Of a DNA stretch of 64,000 nucleotides, positions 54,696 through 64,000 are shown piece by piece (the first letter of the stretch is position 1; the number at the start of each line of letters is the position of its first letter). Both the position numbers and the translations under genes were made by a program. The stretch spans positions 248,001 through 312,000 of the forward strand of contig NZ_QXIO01000001.1 in NCBI RefSeq assembly GCF_003545765.1, written 5' to 3'. The notes under the pieces were generated by a model, which ran no database searches, was not told where the DNA came from, and saw only the letters and a list, made by a program, of their open reading frames with translations. The stretch comes from Colwellia sp. RSH04. Its GTDB lineage: Bacteria > Pseudomonadota > Gammaproteobacteria > Enterobacterales > Alteromonadaceae.

Positions 54696-56210
54696 TTACT
54701 CCTGTTCGGCCGTTAAAGAGAAATGCGTGATAACAAAGTCACCATCACGAATCTCAAACGTAAAATCTATTTTTGTTCCAACGTCTAATTTACTTAAATC
54801 AAGAGAGGGAGCAAAAACAAAGTCCATTGTTGCAGCAGGCCTGTCCCATTTTCTGATCGCCTCGCGCGATATATTAGCCATTTTATGCTGTGTCATTAGC
54901 GTATTAATAACACCCGATGTTTCGGCCTTGCTCACTGGCTCAGACATGCGATGTTCTTCTACTTGATGATGTAAACGCCTAAAGTCAGAGGTTTTACTCG
55001 ATTCAGAATCCAATAAGAATTGTGCAGACGTAACCACAGTATCGCCCTCGTTAAGTCCTGATAATATTTCAACAAAATCCGAGTCAAAACGACCTACCCC
55101 TACTTCAATAGATTTAAAATGGCCTTCACCTAGCGCTAAAACAACGCGAGATTGACTGCCTGTTCTTATTAACGCTTCTTTAGGTATTATTAACCTTTCT
55201 TCATTATCATTTGCATGAATAACTACCTGAGCAAACATATTCGGCTTAAATTGCCCGTCAGGGTTATCTAATCGTACCCTCACTTTAATGGTACGTGTTT
55301 GTTTAGCTAGAACCGGATATACGTAATCAACTTCGCCTTCAAAGGCTTGACCCGGTAAATAATCCATTGTCATCGTAACAGGGCTACCTTGGTGCACTTT
55401 TGTCGCTTGGCGTTCAAACACTTCCGCTTCTAACCAGACTTGTGATAAGTCACCTATAGACATCAATGTTGCACCCGGTTTAACATAAAAGCCTTCGCGT
55501 ACGTTTAAGTTTTCTACCACACCATTATGTGGAGCAAAAAAAGTAATACTTTGCTTTACCTTTTTAGCTTCTTGTATTTCTTTGATAGCTGATGCTGGTA
55601 ACTGTAATGCAACCAACCTATTTTTGGCCGCTGTAATTAATTGTTTATTGTTGCGAGAAAGTGCGACTAGTAGCTCTTCTTGTGCGTTCACTAACTGAGG
55701 TGAGTAAATATCATAAAGCGGCTGACCTTTAGTAACCATTGCGCCCGTTGTTTTGACATAAAGTTTCTCTATCCAACCATCAACTCTAGGGTGGATATGA
55801 TGTAACTTATCTTCATCATAGGTTACATAGCCAACGGTTTTAATTATATTATTTAGTACGCCTTTTTTAGCGGGTGCAATTCTGACACCGAGATTATTAA
55901 CCACATCAGCTGAAATTCTTATAGTTCCAGAACCTTCATCCATTGAAGAATTTTCATTTTTATAAACAGGAACTAAATCCATTCCCATAGGAGACTTCCC
56001 TGGTTCATCTCGTCGATAATTTGCATCCATAGGAGCTACCCAATATAAAGGCTTTTCCCCCTTACTATCGTGATTAGTACCAGAGCCATTATCTAAAACT
56101 AAGTTGTCAGTCTTGGCCGAGATAAATACATAACTAAGAGGAATTAACGCACCTAAAACAAACGCGATAAGTAGGTACTTTACTGACGTATTACTCAATT
56201 TATTTGTCAT
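54696..56210 (-). CDS. cusB: CusB-type adaptor with fused CusF-like domain
   Basis: A 504-residue periplasmic adaptor. After an N-terminal helix (about 10-30) comes a short heavy-metal-binding-type segment YWVAPMDANYRRDEPGKSPM, in which the usual Cys/His ligands are absent but Met residues remain. The adaptor core (lipoyl, hairpin, barrel; about 100-400) follows. The last 75 residues resemble CusF, the copper chaperone: ISREAIRKWDRPAATMDF then TKIDFTFEI. Compared with CusF the His and one Met ligand are replaced (Arg, Ala) and one Met is kept. AGGAGAACACT precedes the ATG. It overlaps cusC by 11 bases. Confidence 0.9.
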   Translation of the reverse strand: MTNKLSNTSVKYLLIAFVLGALIPLSYVFISAKTDNLVLDNGSGTNHDSKGEKPLYWVAPMDANYRRDEPGKSPMGMDLVPVYKNENSSMDEGSGTIRISADVVNNLGVRIAPAKKGVLNNIIKTVGYVTYDEDKLHHIHPRVDGWIEKLYVKTTGAMVTKGQPLYDIYSPQLVNAQEELLVALSRNNKQLITAAKNRLVALQLPASAIKEIQEAKKVKQSITFFAPHNGVVENLNVREGFYVKPGATLMSIGDLSQVWLEAEVFERQATKVHQGSPVTMTMDYLPGQAFEGEVDYVYPVLAKQTRTIKVRVRLDNPDGQFKPNMFAQVVIHANDNEERLIIPKEALIRTGSQSRVVLALGEGHFKSIEVGVGRFDSDFVEILSGLNEGDTVVTSAQFLLDSESSKTSDFRRLHHQVEEHRMSEPVSKAETSGVINTLMTQHKMANISREAIRKWDRPAATMDFVFAPSLDLSKLDVGTKIDFTFEIRDGDFVITHFSLTAEQE

Positions 56211-57651
56211 AGTGTTCTCCTTTGCTATTTAGCTGACTTACCGATTGAGTGCTTTCTATCGGTAGCGTTCCAATAAAGAAATAATTTACGTCTAAAATAA
56301 TTTTTTGCTTGGCTACTTCAATCGACAACTGCTCGAGTTGAGCCGTTAATACCGCAATCCTTGCTCTTACAACTTCAGCAAAGTCTCCTGCTTCATTGGT
56401 ATAGGCCGTTAATGACGCTTGAGCTTGATCATGTATTTGAGGTAATAATTTTTCTTTGTATAAATCAAGACGTTGATTCAACCTAGCTAATCGCTCTTTC
56501 GCACTAAAAAAACCTGTTAGCATCTCACGTATTAATAATTGTTTTTGCGTTTTAACAGACTCTGTTTGAGCATGTGCCGACATAACTGCCTTGTCTTGTT
56601 TATTCTGGGTAAACAAAGGCAAGTCAAAGGTTACTCCAACAGAAAACAAATCGGCTCTTGATTGACCATATGGGTCGTCATCACGGTAGCCATAACTGGC
56701 ATTTACTCCCCATTGAGGTTGATACTTTTGTTGCGCTAACGCTGTTGTTGCTTCACTCACATTTACTTGCTTATCAATCGCTTTAACGGCAGGGTGACGT
56801 GTGAAATGCTCTACTAGTTCTTGATTAATCGCTTGATTGAAAGAATGTTCAAGCAAATAGTTCGTTGTTTTCTTTTCATTCATATAGTTTTCATTGAGAA
56901 AAGATGCATCCACCAACAAATCAATAGTGGGTAATGCATTGGACAATATAACCGAGGACGATAAATTGATAGGCGCATTTAACTGCGATTCAAGTGATGT
57001 ATTAACCAGCCAAGGAAGTAGGCGCCCTCGAAAACTGCCTTGTTGCTCAGATAATTGGTATAGCTTATCTTCTAAACGCGTTAACTCTAGTTGCGCTCTA
57101 ACAATATCTTGTTGTCTACTTTTCCCAACACCACTGCCGTAGCTTGCTTCTGCTATTTGTCCTAATTTTTCAAATAAATTTCTATTTTCTTCAATTAAAA
57201 TAATGCTCTGTTTAACACGAAATAAATCTAGCCATAATTGCCCTACTTTCACCGCAACTTTGGCTTTTCTATCGGCTCTCATTAATGGATATTGTTCTGC
57301 TTCAAATCGTAACTGTTGTTGCTTTATTGACAAACTGTCACCGCGAGAAAATTGTTGCGAAATCCCGAGCTTAAATTGTGTCATTGCTTCTTGCTGCAAA
57401 TCAAAACCATTGGTCGGTAAATTAGCAAAAGCCATTGATATTTTCGGATCGTCCAAGGTACTTTCTGCGTCACTTCTTAACTCAAGCGCTTTTTGCTGAT
57501 GTTTATTACCCACAAGCCAAGGATCATTTTGCCAAGCGAGTTGTATTGCTTTATTTAATGTTAACGGCTCACTTTCATTGTTTGCTAGCACCTGTGTATG
57601 AACCAAAAATATACTGCACAACATCAAAGGTGTTGAAATAAGTTTATTCAT
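56200..57651 (-). CDS. cusC: TolC-family outer-membrane factor, CusC type
   Basis: A 483-residue outer-membrane channel component with signal peptide (about 1-23, ending VLA). Two outer-membrane-efflux repeats of long helices and beta-strand hairpins are visible; QHQQKALELRSDAESTLDDP and SYGYRDDDPYGQSRADLFSV are recognisable CzcC/CusC-like segments. It lacks the lipobox of E. coli CusC. The ATG at 57651 shares one base with the DUF411 stop. Confidence 0.88.
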   Translation of the reverse strand: MNKLISTPLMLCSIFLVHTQVLANNESEPLTLNKAIQLAWQNDPWLVGNKHQQKALELRSDAESTLDDPKISMAFANLPTNGFDLQQEAMTQFKLGISQQFSRGDSLSIKQQQLRFEAEQYPLMRADRKAKVAVKVGQLWLDLFRVKQSIILIEENRNLFEKLGQIAEASYGSGVGKSRQQDIVRAQLELTRLEDKLYQLSEQQGSFRGRLLPWLVNTSLESQLNAPINLSSSVILSNALPTIDLLVDASFLNENYMNEKKTTNYLLEHSFNQAINQELVEHFTRHPAVKAIDKQVNVSEATTALAQQKYQPQWGVNASYGYRDDDPYGQSRADLFSVGVTFDLPLFTQNKQDKAVMSAHAQTESVKTQKQLLIREMLTGFFSAKERLARLNQRLDLYKEKLLPQIHDQAQASLTAYTNEAGDFAEVVRARIAVLTAQLEQLSIEVAKQKIILDVNYFFIGTLPIESTQSVSQLNSKGEHYDK

Positions 57652-58181
57652 CAAAACTGCTCCTGATACTGGTTTATTTCAGCGTAAATTTCATGACTAC
57701 CGTCAGCTTTCAATAGCAGAATGTGATAAGGCATAAACTTATCGCCCACCTCCATACCAAGTGAACCAACTGGCATAGCTGGCACTGCTAATCCAAGTGC
57801 ATCTATGGGCTTTTCAGTTAAGAATTGGTTGATAAATTTAGCAGGCACATGTCCTTCAAAAACATAACCTTGCAAAGATAAAGCGGTATGGCAAGAGCGG
57901 TATCGAGTTGCCACCCCATATTTTTGTTTAATCACTCCCATATTGGTTTGGTTAATGACATCAGATTGCAAACCTTGAGCAGACAGGTGCTCTATCCATT
58001 TTTCGCAACAACCACAATTAGGGTCTTTATAAATAGTGAGTACTTCATCGTTATTATGACTTGAAGCCGTATGAGACTCTTTTCTCTCATCAACGGGTGA
58101 ACATCCAGCAAGTACTAATAAAGTAAGTGCTAGAACATAAGATCGTACAATAACTGACGACTGAAAATTAACTGAAAACAT
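57651..58181 (-). CDS. DUF411 metal-binding lipoprotein
   Basis: A 176-residue lipoprotein (lipobox VLAGC). I start it at the ATG at 58181 because GGAGG lies four bases before it; a TTG at 58199 is upstream in frame. The DUF411 domain carries DPNCGCCEKWIEHL, a thioredoxin-like Cys cluster, then YRSCHTALSLQGYVFEGHVP with Cys and His, and GLAVPAMPVGSLGMEVG rich in Met. Such proteins accompany copper-resistance genes and probably bind Cu(I) in the periplasm. First gene of the efflux operon. Confidence 0.92.
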   Translation of the reverse strand: MFSVNFQSSVIVRSYVLALTLLVLAGCSPVDERKESHTASSHNNDEVLTIYKDPNCGCCEKWIEHLSAQGLQSDVINQTNMGVIKQKYGVATRYRSCHTALSLQGYVFEGHVPAKFINQFLTEKPIDALGLAVPAMPVGSLGMEVGDKFMPYHILLLKADGSHEIYAEINQYQEQF

Positions 58182-58342
58182 TATGCCTCCAAATGGCAAT
58201 TTTTTTAGACTTGAAATGAAAATAAGCAGCAGGTTTTACTGCGGCTAAACCGTTAATAGAATTATTACGTGATACTTTTGCGTTTACGCTAATGTTTATT
58301 TCACTGAAAAAAAGCGTGAATTTTAGACGCAATTGTGCCGTA

Positions 58343-58732
58343 TTAGCTTACGATCGGAGGTCTAAAAAGAGAGGGCATGATTTGCTGGGGTAGCAACATG
58401 GTATTTTGATTGATTTTATCCGTTATATCGAGAATGACTGAGGGAGTTTGAAGCCTAGAAAAAGCAAAGACACTAAAACACCCACTGGTTATGCATTGGC
58501 AGTCACTGCTACAACAATTATCGTTACTAGTACTCATATCGTGAGTCATCATGGCCATTGACTGGTCTTGTTGACTCATCATATGACCGTGATGTGAAGG
58601 CATTTGAGATGCCTCCATACTTTGCACTTTAACTGCAATCATCTGATAAGACATTAATGACGCAGCTATACCTTGACCAACAAAGGTCAAAGATAACAGT
58701 AGCAAGCATAATGTTCTTTTGATGATAAACAA
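58343..58732 (-). CDS. Met/His/Cys-rich exported protein
   Basis: A 129-residue protein with a signal peptide (about 1-23). The middle is a metal-ligand-rich stretch: PSHHGHMMSQQDQSMAMMTH followed by NCCSSDCQCITSGCF. There is no known domain. Composition and position 160 bp before the copper/silver operon, on the same strand, suggest periplasmic Cu(I)/Ag(I) binding. Short proteins of this kind are poorly conserved in sequence. Whether it shares a promoter with the operon is unclear. Confidence 0.75.
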   Translation of the reverse strand: MFIIKRTLCLLLLSLTFVGQGIAASLMSYQMIAVKVQSMEASQMPSHHGHMMSQQDQSMAMMTHDMSTSNDNCCSSDCQCITSGCFSVFAFSRLQTPSVILDITDKINQNTMLLPQQIMPSLFRPPIVS

Positions 58733-58863
58733 GGGGATTAAAGCCTTAATATAAGCTGTTATCTCGTAATTAAAATAATCCTAGCATTAAGGTAAGTAAT
58801 AACGCAAGAACACGCTTATTTATTACTTACCCTAAATAAGGATTTTTAATATAGAAACCGTGA

Positions 58864-59973
58864 TTAATCAGCGATGTACTCAACTACTTCTAAACCAAAA
58901 CCAGATAGAGAGTGGTATTTAGTTTGCGAACTTAATAAACGCATTTTACTTACGCCTAGGTTTGCTAAGATTTGTGAGCCCACACCCACGTTACGCGAGC
59001 CAACATGACGGTTTACTTCTTTTACCGATTCACCCGCATCAATTTTCGCGTATTTCTCAACTAAGTTAATTAATTCATTTGCTGATTCGTGCTTGCCAAG
59101 TAACACTAATACCCCACCTTCTTTACCTATTTTTTCTAGGGCATCAGCAATAGGCCATGTCGCAACGCTTTCACGCTGACTAAATAATAAGTCTCTAAAA
59201 GTATTTTCTAAATGTACGCGAACCAATGTTGGCTGCTCAGCTTTGATTTCACCTTTTGATAAAGCAAAGTGTGCTTGCCCATCAATAGTGTCTTTAAATA
59301 CCGTTAAATCAAAATCACCAAAAGCTGTTGGTAAATTACATTGAGAAATACGTTCAATGGTTGTTTCAGTCGCATTACGATATTCAATTAAATCAGCAAT
59401 GGTGCCCATTTTTATATCGTGCTTTTTAGCGATAAGCTCTAAATCTGGACGACGCGCCATAGTGCCATCTTCATTAAGAATTTCAACAATAACCGCCGCT
59501 GGCTCTAGTCCTGCCATTCTTGCAATATCAACACCTGCTTCAGTATGACCAGCACGATTAAGCACACCGCCATCTTTAGCAATTAACGGAAAAATATGTC
59601 CTGGTTGAACAATATCTAAATGTGTAGCATCGCTCGCTGCTGCCGCTAACACGGTTGTTGCTCTATCAGCGGCTGAGATACCCGTAGTAACACCGGTGGC
59701 AGCTTCGATTGATACGGTAAAATTAGTACTGAACTGCGCGTCGTTTTTATCAACCATTAACGGTAATTTTAATGTTTGACACTTTTCTTGGCTCATCGGC
59801 ATACAAATTAAGCCACGGCCATGAGTTGCCATAAAGTTAATCGCTTCTGGAGTTACTTTCTCAGCAGCCATGATAAAGTCGCCTTCATTCTCACGGTCTT
59901 CATCATCCATCAAAATAACCATTTTACCTAAAGCAATATCTTCGATTATTTCCTGCGGGGTATTTAAATTCAT
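58864..59973 (-). CDS. ribBA: DHBP synthase with degenerate RibA-like domain
   Basis: A 369-residue riboflavin-pathway enzyme. Residues 1-200 form 3,4-dihydroxy-2-butanone-4-phosphate synthase: [17 protein letters not shown] with the metal Glu residues, [10 protein letters not shown], and [17 protein letters not shown]. The C-terminal part has the outline of GTP cyclohydrolase II, but the three-Cys zinc motif and the GTP-binding motif are not seen, so that half should be inactive in GTP hydrolysis; such RibBX-type fusions are common in gammaproteobacteria. Third gene of nrdR-ribD-ribE-ribBA. The usual next gene ribH is not in the window. Confidence 0.92.
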   Translation of the reverse strand: MNLNTPQEIIEDIALGKMVILMDDEDRENEGDFIMAAEKVTPEAINFMATHGRGLICMPMSQEKCQTLKLPLMVDKNDAQFSTNFTVSIEAATGVTTGISAADRATTVLAAAASDATHLDIVQPGHIFPLIAKDGGVLNRAGHTEAGVDIARMAGLEPAAVIVEILNEDGTMARRPDLELIAKKHDIKMGTIADLIEYRNATETTIERISQCNLPTAFGDFDLTVFKDTIDGQAHFALSKGEIKAEQPTLVRVHLENTFRDLLFSQRESVATWPIADALEKIGKEGGVLVLLGKHESANELINLVEKYAKIDAGESVKEVNRHVGSRNVGVGSQILANLGVSKMRLLSSQTKYHSLSGFGLEVVEYIAD

Positions 59974-60056
59974 GTTGGCCTCTTGCTTGTCGCAACGTTT
60001 AACGTTTAGCTGCTTGTATGTTTTATTAAGCCTTAATATCAGGCTTCTACTATGTG

Positions 60057-60728
60057 TTACTTAAGGAAACCCGCTTTTGCTAGCATAGCTTCATTTATGT
60101 TTGAGCTTTTAGGCTCATCTGTTTTACCGTATTCTTTATTACCAAGTAATAATCGTTCTAAATAGCGAGCAATTAAATCAACTTCAATGTTTACCTTAGT
60201 TCCGGCTTTATAATGAGCAAAAATGGTCTCTTTAACTGTATGAGGGACAATTGTTAAACGAAAGCAATCATCACTCAGGGCATTGATTGTTAAACTAGTA
60301 CCATCAACCGTAATAGAGCCTTTTTCAGCAATATAATGAGCCAGCTCAGAAGGCATAGTTAACCAATATTCAATACTATTACCATTATGCGTAATTGATT
60401 TTATTTCAGAAACGCCATCAACATGGCCTGAAACCATATGACCACCAAAACGGGTACTTGCTAACATGGCTTTTTCTAAATTAACGTGAGCACCCACTTG
60501 ATACTCAGCAAACCCTGTACGGGTCAATGTTTCATTAGAAACGTCAGCACTAAAGCTAGTTGAGTCAAAAGCAATAACCGTTAAACAAATACCATTAGTC
60601 GCGATAGAGTCACCTAATTTTACGTCGCCCATATCGAGTGTATTGGTCGCAATAACTAAACGGGCGCCTTTCGCGTTGATATCTATTGCTTTAATAGTTC
60701 CTACGGCTTCAATAATTCCAGTAAACAT
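60057..60728 (-). CDS. ribE: Riboflavin synthase alpha chain
   Basis: A 223-residue enzyme that dismutates 6,7-dimethyl-8-ribityllumazine to riboflavin. Two tandem lumazine-binding domains: [12 protein letters not shown] with GICLTV in the first half, and [11 protein letters not shown] with [11 protein letters not shown] in the second. Also written ribC in some naming schemes. Located 31 bp after ribD and 83 bp before ribBA. No FMN riboswitch is seen in the gap. Confidence 0.96.
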   Translation of the reverse strand: MFTGIIEAVGTIKAIDINAKGARLVIATNTLDMGDVKLGDSIATNGICLTVIAFDSTSFSADVSNETLTRTGFAEYQVGAHVNLEKAMLASTRFGGHMVSGHVDGVSEIKSITHNGNSIEYWLTMPSELAHYIAEKGSITVDGTSLTINALSDDCFRLTIVPHTVKETIFAHYKAGTKVNIEVDLIARYLERLLLGNKEYGKTDEPKSSNINEAMLAKAGFLK

Positions 60729-60759
60729 AGTGCCTCAATTTAATTATAAAATGTGTTTT

Positions 60760-62004
60760 CTAACTAACGTTTTCAAATGAGTTAATCAGTTTGGCGGTAA
60801 TTCTAATATCATTACCAACCATGTTAATATCAACAATATCAAGATTTTTTGCCGCTGATAACGACTCAATGCTTGGCATATTAACGAGCCCTTTTGCTTC
60901 GGTGCCCATTAACTTGGGTGCTTGATATAAAATAAGCTCATCAACTAAATCTTGCTCGATAAATGCGCCTGAAAGTTTAGCGCCTGATTCAACTAAAACC
61001 TCGTTAAAACCTCTTTTTGCTAAAGTTTTTAATAAGTCAGCCAAGTCTACTTTTGCTTTATCTGACGAATTTAACTGATGTTTAGCTTGAATACTTTCAT
61101 TTACCGTTACATGCTCTACAAAATGTGGCCATTGAGGCGGTTTTTCAAGGTCTTGAATAACACTTTTATTTTTTTCAATGCCAACAATGATAATAGGAGA
61201 ATGTTGCTGAAAAATCTCAAGGTCTGGCGTTAACCTTTGCTGACTATCGATGATCACCCGTACAGGTTGTCGTACTAAGTTTTGTGCATACTGATGACGA
61301 AGCTCTCCAAGTTCCTGCCAACGTATATTCATTTTAGCATTATCAAAAATAACGGAATCTGCACCACTAATAACGGCACAACTCTTTGCCCTTAAGCGTT
61401 GTACATCTTGCCTTGCATGGCTGCCTGTAATCCATTGACTTTCGCCATTAGCCATTGCCGTTTTTCCATCTAAACTGGCGGCTAATTTACAGCGCACATA
61501 GGGGAAATTAGTGGTCATACGCTTAATAAAGCCAACATTAAGTGCTTTCGCTTCTTGCTCTAATAAACCAAACTGGCTTGTGATACCAGCTGCTTCCAAC
61601 ATAGCTAAACCTCTGCCCGAAACACTGGGGTTAGGATCAACCATTGCAGAAACAACACGACCAACATTGGCATTAATTAACCCTTGGGCGCAAGGAGGCG
61701 TTAAACCAAAATGACTACACGGCTCAAGCGTTACATAGGCAGTACACCCTTTTAGTTGTTCAGTAAACGATTCCGGGTATCTCTTTTTTACATCGGCAAT
61801 AGCATTAACTTCGGCATGACCTTGACCCGCCTTTTGATGATACCCTTCACCGATTACTTGATTATTTTTCACAAGCACACAGCCAACTCTAGGGTTGGGT
61901 GATGTGGTGTAAAGTCCTTTTTGTGCTAAGCGAGTCGCTTGTGCCATATAAGAATAGTCAGCCTTAGAAAAGGCATTAACATTATCGGGCGTCGTTTTGG
62001 TCAA
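60760..62004 (-). CDS. ribD: Bifunctional riboflavin deaminase/reductase RibD
   Basis: A 414-residue enzyme for the second and third steps of riboflavin synthesis. The N-terminal deaminase has the zinc motif HAEVNAI and EPCSHFGLTPPCAQGLI. The C-terminal reductase begins around LAASLDGKTAMANGESQWIT and includes EVLVESGAKLSGAF. The start is TTG (62004), 12 bp after nrdR; no ATG lies before the conserved region, and AAGGTAAAAAG precedes it. At 414 residues it is longer than E. coli RibD owing to an insert near residues 275-320. Confidence 0.95.
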   Translation of the reverse strand: MTKTTPDNVNAFSKADYSYMAQATRLAQKGLYTTSPNPRVGCVLVKNNQVIGEGYHQKAGQGHAEVNAIADVKKRYPESFTEQLKGCTAYVTLEPCSHFGLTPPCAQGLINANVGRVVSAMVDPNPSVSGRGLAMLEAAGITSQFGLLEQEAKALNVGFIKRMTTNFPYVRCKLAASLDGKTAMANGESQWITGSHARQDVQRLRAKSCAVISGADSVIFDNAKMNIRWQELGELRHQYAQNLVRQPVRVIIDSQQRLTPDLEIFQQHSPIIIVGIEKNKSVIQDLEKPPQWPHFVEHVTVNESIQAKHQLNSSDKAKVDLADLLKTLAKRGFNEVLVESGAKLSGAFIEQDLVDELILYQAPKLMGTEAKGLVNMPSIESLSAAKNLDIVDINMVGNDIRITAKLINSFENVS

Positions 62005-62016
62005 AATCTTTTTACC

Positions 62017-62508
62017 TTAGGCTTTTTTCTGACGAGTCTTTTTATCTTTACCATTTTTTTCACTACCCAAACGGGCAATTTCATCAGCGAACTCACTAAT
62101 ATCTTCAAACGATAAATACACTGAAGCAAAACGTAAGTAAGCAACTTTATCTAACTCTTTTAATTGCGCCATAATTAAATTACCCAGCATTTCACTGGTA
62201 ATTTCTCGCTCGCCGGTAGCACGCATTTGCGACTTCAACTTATTAATAGCCGCTTCGACTTGCTCAGTGCCAACAGGTCTTTTTTCAAGGGCACGCATTA
62301 AACCACTTGCCATTTTTTCTTCATTAAATGGCTCTCGCGTACCATCACGCTTAATAATACGTGGCATAACAAGCTCTGCACTTTCAAAGGTAGTATAACG
62401 CTCATGGCATGCTAAGCATTCTCTTCTGCGTCTTACTTGGTGACCATCGGCTACTAACCTTGAATCGATAACTTTCGTTTCAAGTGCCGAACAAAAAGGA
62501 CAATACAT
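62017..62508 (-). CDS. nrdR: Transcriptional repressor NrdR
   Basis: A 163-residue repressor of ribonucleotide reductase genes. The zinc ribbon reads CPFCS at 3-7 and [12 protein letters not shown]; an ATP-cone domain (about 49-139) senses ATP/dATP. First gene of the riboflavin operon, its common place. The C-terminal tail is basic. Confidence 0.97.
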   Translation of the reverse strand: MYCPFCSALETKVIDSRLVADGHQVRRRRECLACHERYTTFESAELVMPRIIKRDGTREPFNEEKMASGLMRALEKRPVGTEQVEAAINKLKSQMRATGEREITSEMLGNLIMAQLKELDKVAYLRFASVYLSFEDISEFADEIARLGSEKNGKDKKTRQKKA

Positions 62509-62533
62509 AAGATACCTCTATTAAAATACAACC

Positions 62534-62566
62534 AAAAAAAATGGCCGCTCAATAGCGACCATTTTA
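62534..62566 (-). terminator. Terminator of glyA
   Basis: On the minus strand AAAATGGTCGCT pairs (one mismatch) with AGCGGCCATTTT and is followed by an eight-T run, 59 bp after the glyA stop. Confidence 0.88.
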
Positions 62567-62624
62567 ATATAATTTTTACTGAATTAGTAAATTAGTTTGC
62601 TTAACAGCTTGATAGCAATCGTTT

Positions 62625-63881
62625 CTATTTGTATACAGGGAAACGAGCACAAAGTTCTTTAACTTGTGCTTGAACTGCTTCAATCACTGATTCATTGTTA
62701 ATATCATCTAAGATATCACAAATCCAACCCGTTAATGCTTGTGTTTCTTCAACACCAAAACCACGACGCGAAATCGCTGGTGTACCTAAACGTAATCCAG
62801 ACGTCACAAATGGAGAGCGAGGATCGTTAGGCACTGAGTTTTTATTTACAGTGATGTGAGCACGACCTAAAGCAGCATCTGCATCTTTACCCGTAATGTC
62901 TTTATCAATTAAATCAAGAAGCAATAAATGGTTTTCAGTACCGTTTGATACCACTTTATAACCACGCTCTTGAAGTACAGCAACCATCGCTTTAGCGTTA
63001 TCTAACACTTTTTGCTGATACGTTTTAAACTCTGGCGCCAATGCTTCTTTAAATGCAACCGCTTTAGCAGCAATAATATGCATTAATGGGCCACCTTGAC
63101 CACCAGGGAATACTGCAGAGTTTAACTTTTTATAAACAGCTTCATCATCACAAGCAGAAACAATTAAACCACCACGAGGGCCAGCTAATGTTTTATGTGT
63201 TGTTGTTGTTACAACATGTGCGTGTGGTACTGGGTTTGGATATAAACCTGCTGCAATTAAACCTGCAACGTGAGCCATATCAACCATAAAGTATGCGCCT
63301 ACTTTATCAGCGATTTTACGCATACGTGCCCAATCAACAACACCAGAGAAAGCAGAGAAACCACCAATAATCATTTCTGGTTTGTGTTCTTGTGCTAAAC
63401 GCTCTAATTCTTCATAGTCAATATCACCTGTTTCTGGATGCAAGCCATACTGAAATGCTTCGTATGATTTACCAGAAAAGTTAACATGTGATCCATGAGT
63501 TAAATGACCACCATGAGCAAGGCTCATACCTAACACTTTGCCACCTGGCGTTACAAGCGCTTGAAAAACAGCAGCATTTGCTTGAGAACCCGCATGAGGT
63601 TGCACGTTTGCATACGTTGCACCAAATAACTCTTTAGCACGGTCAATCGCTAATTGCTCAGCAATATCAACATATTCACAACCACCGTAATAACGCTTAC
63701 CTGGGTAACCTTCAGCGTATTTGTTAGTTAATTGTGAGCCTTGTGCTTCAAGAACACGCGGGCTACAGTAGTTTTCTGAAGCAATTAATTCAATATGCTC
63801 TTCTTGACGCTCAACTTCTTTAGTCATTGCTTGATAAAGTTCAGCATCAAAATCTGCAATATTCATATCACGAGTAAACAT
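62625..63881 (-). CDS. glyA: Serine hydroxymethyltransferase
   Basis: A PLP enzyme of 418 residues converting serine and tetrahydrofolate to glycine and methylene-THF. The PLP lysine is in [14 protein letters not shown] (about residue 230). Other family blocks are [38 protein letters not shown] and [11 protein letters not shown]. It is a separate unit with its own terminator. The upstream region to the window end (63882-64000) should hold its promoter; I see no clear PurR or MetR site. Confidence 0.98.
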   Translation of the reverse strand: MFTRDMNIADFDAELYQAMTKEVERQEEHIELIASENYCSPRVLEAQGSQLTNKYAEGYPGKRYYGGCEYVDIAEQLAIDRAKELFGATYANVQPHAGSQANAAVFQALVTPGGKVLGMSLAHGGHLTHGSHVNFSGKSYEAFQYGLHPETGDIDYEELERLAQEHKPEMIIGGFSAFSGVVDWARMRKIADKVGAYFMVDMAHVAGLIAAGLYPNPVPHAHVVTTTTHKTLAGPRGGLIVSACDDEAVYKKLNSAVFPGGQGGPLMHIIAAKAVAFKEALAPEFKTYQQKVLDNAKAMVAVLQERGYKVVSNGTENHLLLLDLIDKDITGKDADAALGRAHITVNKNSVPNDPRSPFVTSGLRLGTPAISRRGFGVEETQALTGWICDILDDINNESVIEAVQAQVKELCARFPVYK

Positions 63882-64000
63882 GTTTTTTCCTCAAGTGGCC
63901 TGCCAATGTCAGGAACGGTTAAGAGATGATTCCAATTATTAATGCGGCGTATTCTGCCTGAAATGAGCCGTTTTGTACATGATAAAAACCATGTGGCTTA

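Noticed and set aside
60000-60056. FMN riboswitch before ribBA
   Set aside because: The 83-bp gap between ribE and ribBA is too short and shows none of the conserved FMN-aptamer segments.

Overview
The window reads as chromosome of an AT-rich marine gammaproteobacterium of the order Alteromonadales, most like Colwellia, Thalassotalea or another member of the Colwelliaceae. This is inferred from gene order (lptG-lptF // pepA-holC-valS and nrdR-ribD-ribE-ribBA next to glyA), protein character and base composition. I ran no database search.

Left flank (1-16.4 kb): the tail of a DUF885-like metallopeptidase relative, a dCache chemoreceptor, and a 1529-residue propeller-PAS-GGDEF-EAL c-di-GMP sensor that starts with TTG. 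These are followed by a membrane histidine kinase, glnD joined to an ablB-like beta-lysine acetyltransferase, a MarR regulator, ppiC, and an AbgT-family transporter. A decayed 3' half of a tRNA-Leu lies between ppiC and the transporter.

Integrated island (16464-34155, about 17.7 kb): a tyrosine-recombinase element has entered the anticodon loop of a tRNA-Leu(CAA). The 3' half of the host tRNA lies at the left end and the 5' half at the right end, sharing the 8-bp core ATTTTGAA. Joined in silico they give an 85-nt tRNA. The element carries its own complete, co-varied 85-nt tRNA-Leu(CAA) about 230 bp from its right end, apparently to replace the one it breaks. TTTGCAAA motifs, probable integrase arm sites, lie at both ends. 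Cargo, left to right: a 5-methylcytosine methyltransferase convergent with a three-gene McrBC-like operon (unknown 291-aa protein, short McrB, McrC); a serine recombinase; a possible replication module with three iteron-like repeats; small unknown genes with a possible operator pair; umuDC under a LexA box; an endonuclease I; a double-AAA ATPase followed by a small DUF6641-like protein; and a membrane GAF-like protein translationally coupled to a 59-residue protein.

Right flank (34.2-64 kb): a TetR regulator with two palindromic operators divergent from an RND efflux pump; an RDD membrane protein; lptG-lptF; pepA-holC-valS; a cold-shock gene with a long leader. Next comes a seven-gene copper/silver efflux operon on the minus strand (DUF411 lipoprotein, CusC, CusB, CusA, a C15-peptidase-like lipoprotein whose catalytic Cys is Ser, and two PepSY membrane proteins), with a Met/His/Cys-rich secreted protein upstream. 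The window ends with ribBA-ribE-ribD-nrdR and glyA.

The strongest candidates for something undescribed are the tRNA-splitting, tRNA-replacing integration strategy, the three-gene McrBC-like system with its methyltransferase, and the GAF membrane protein with its coupled small partner.
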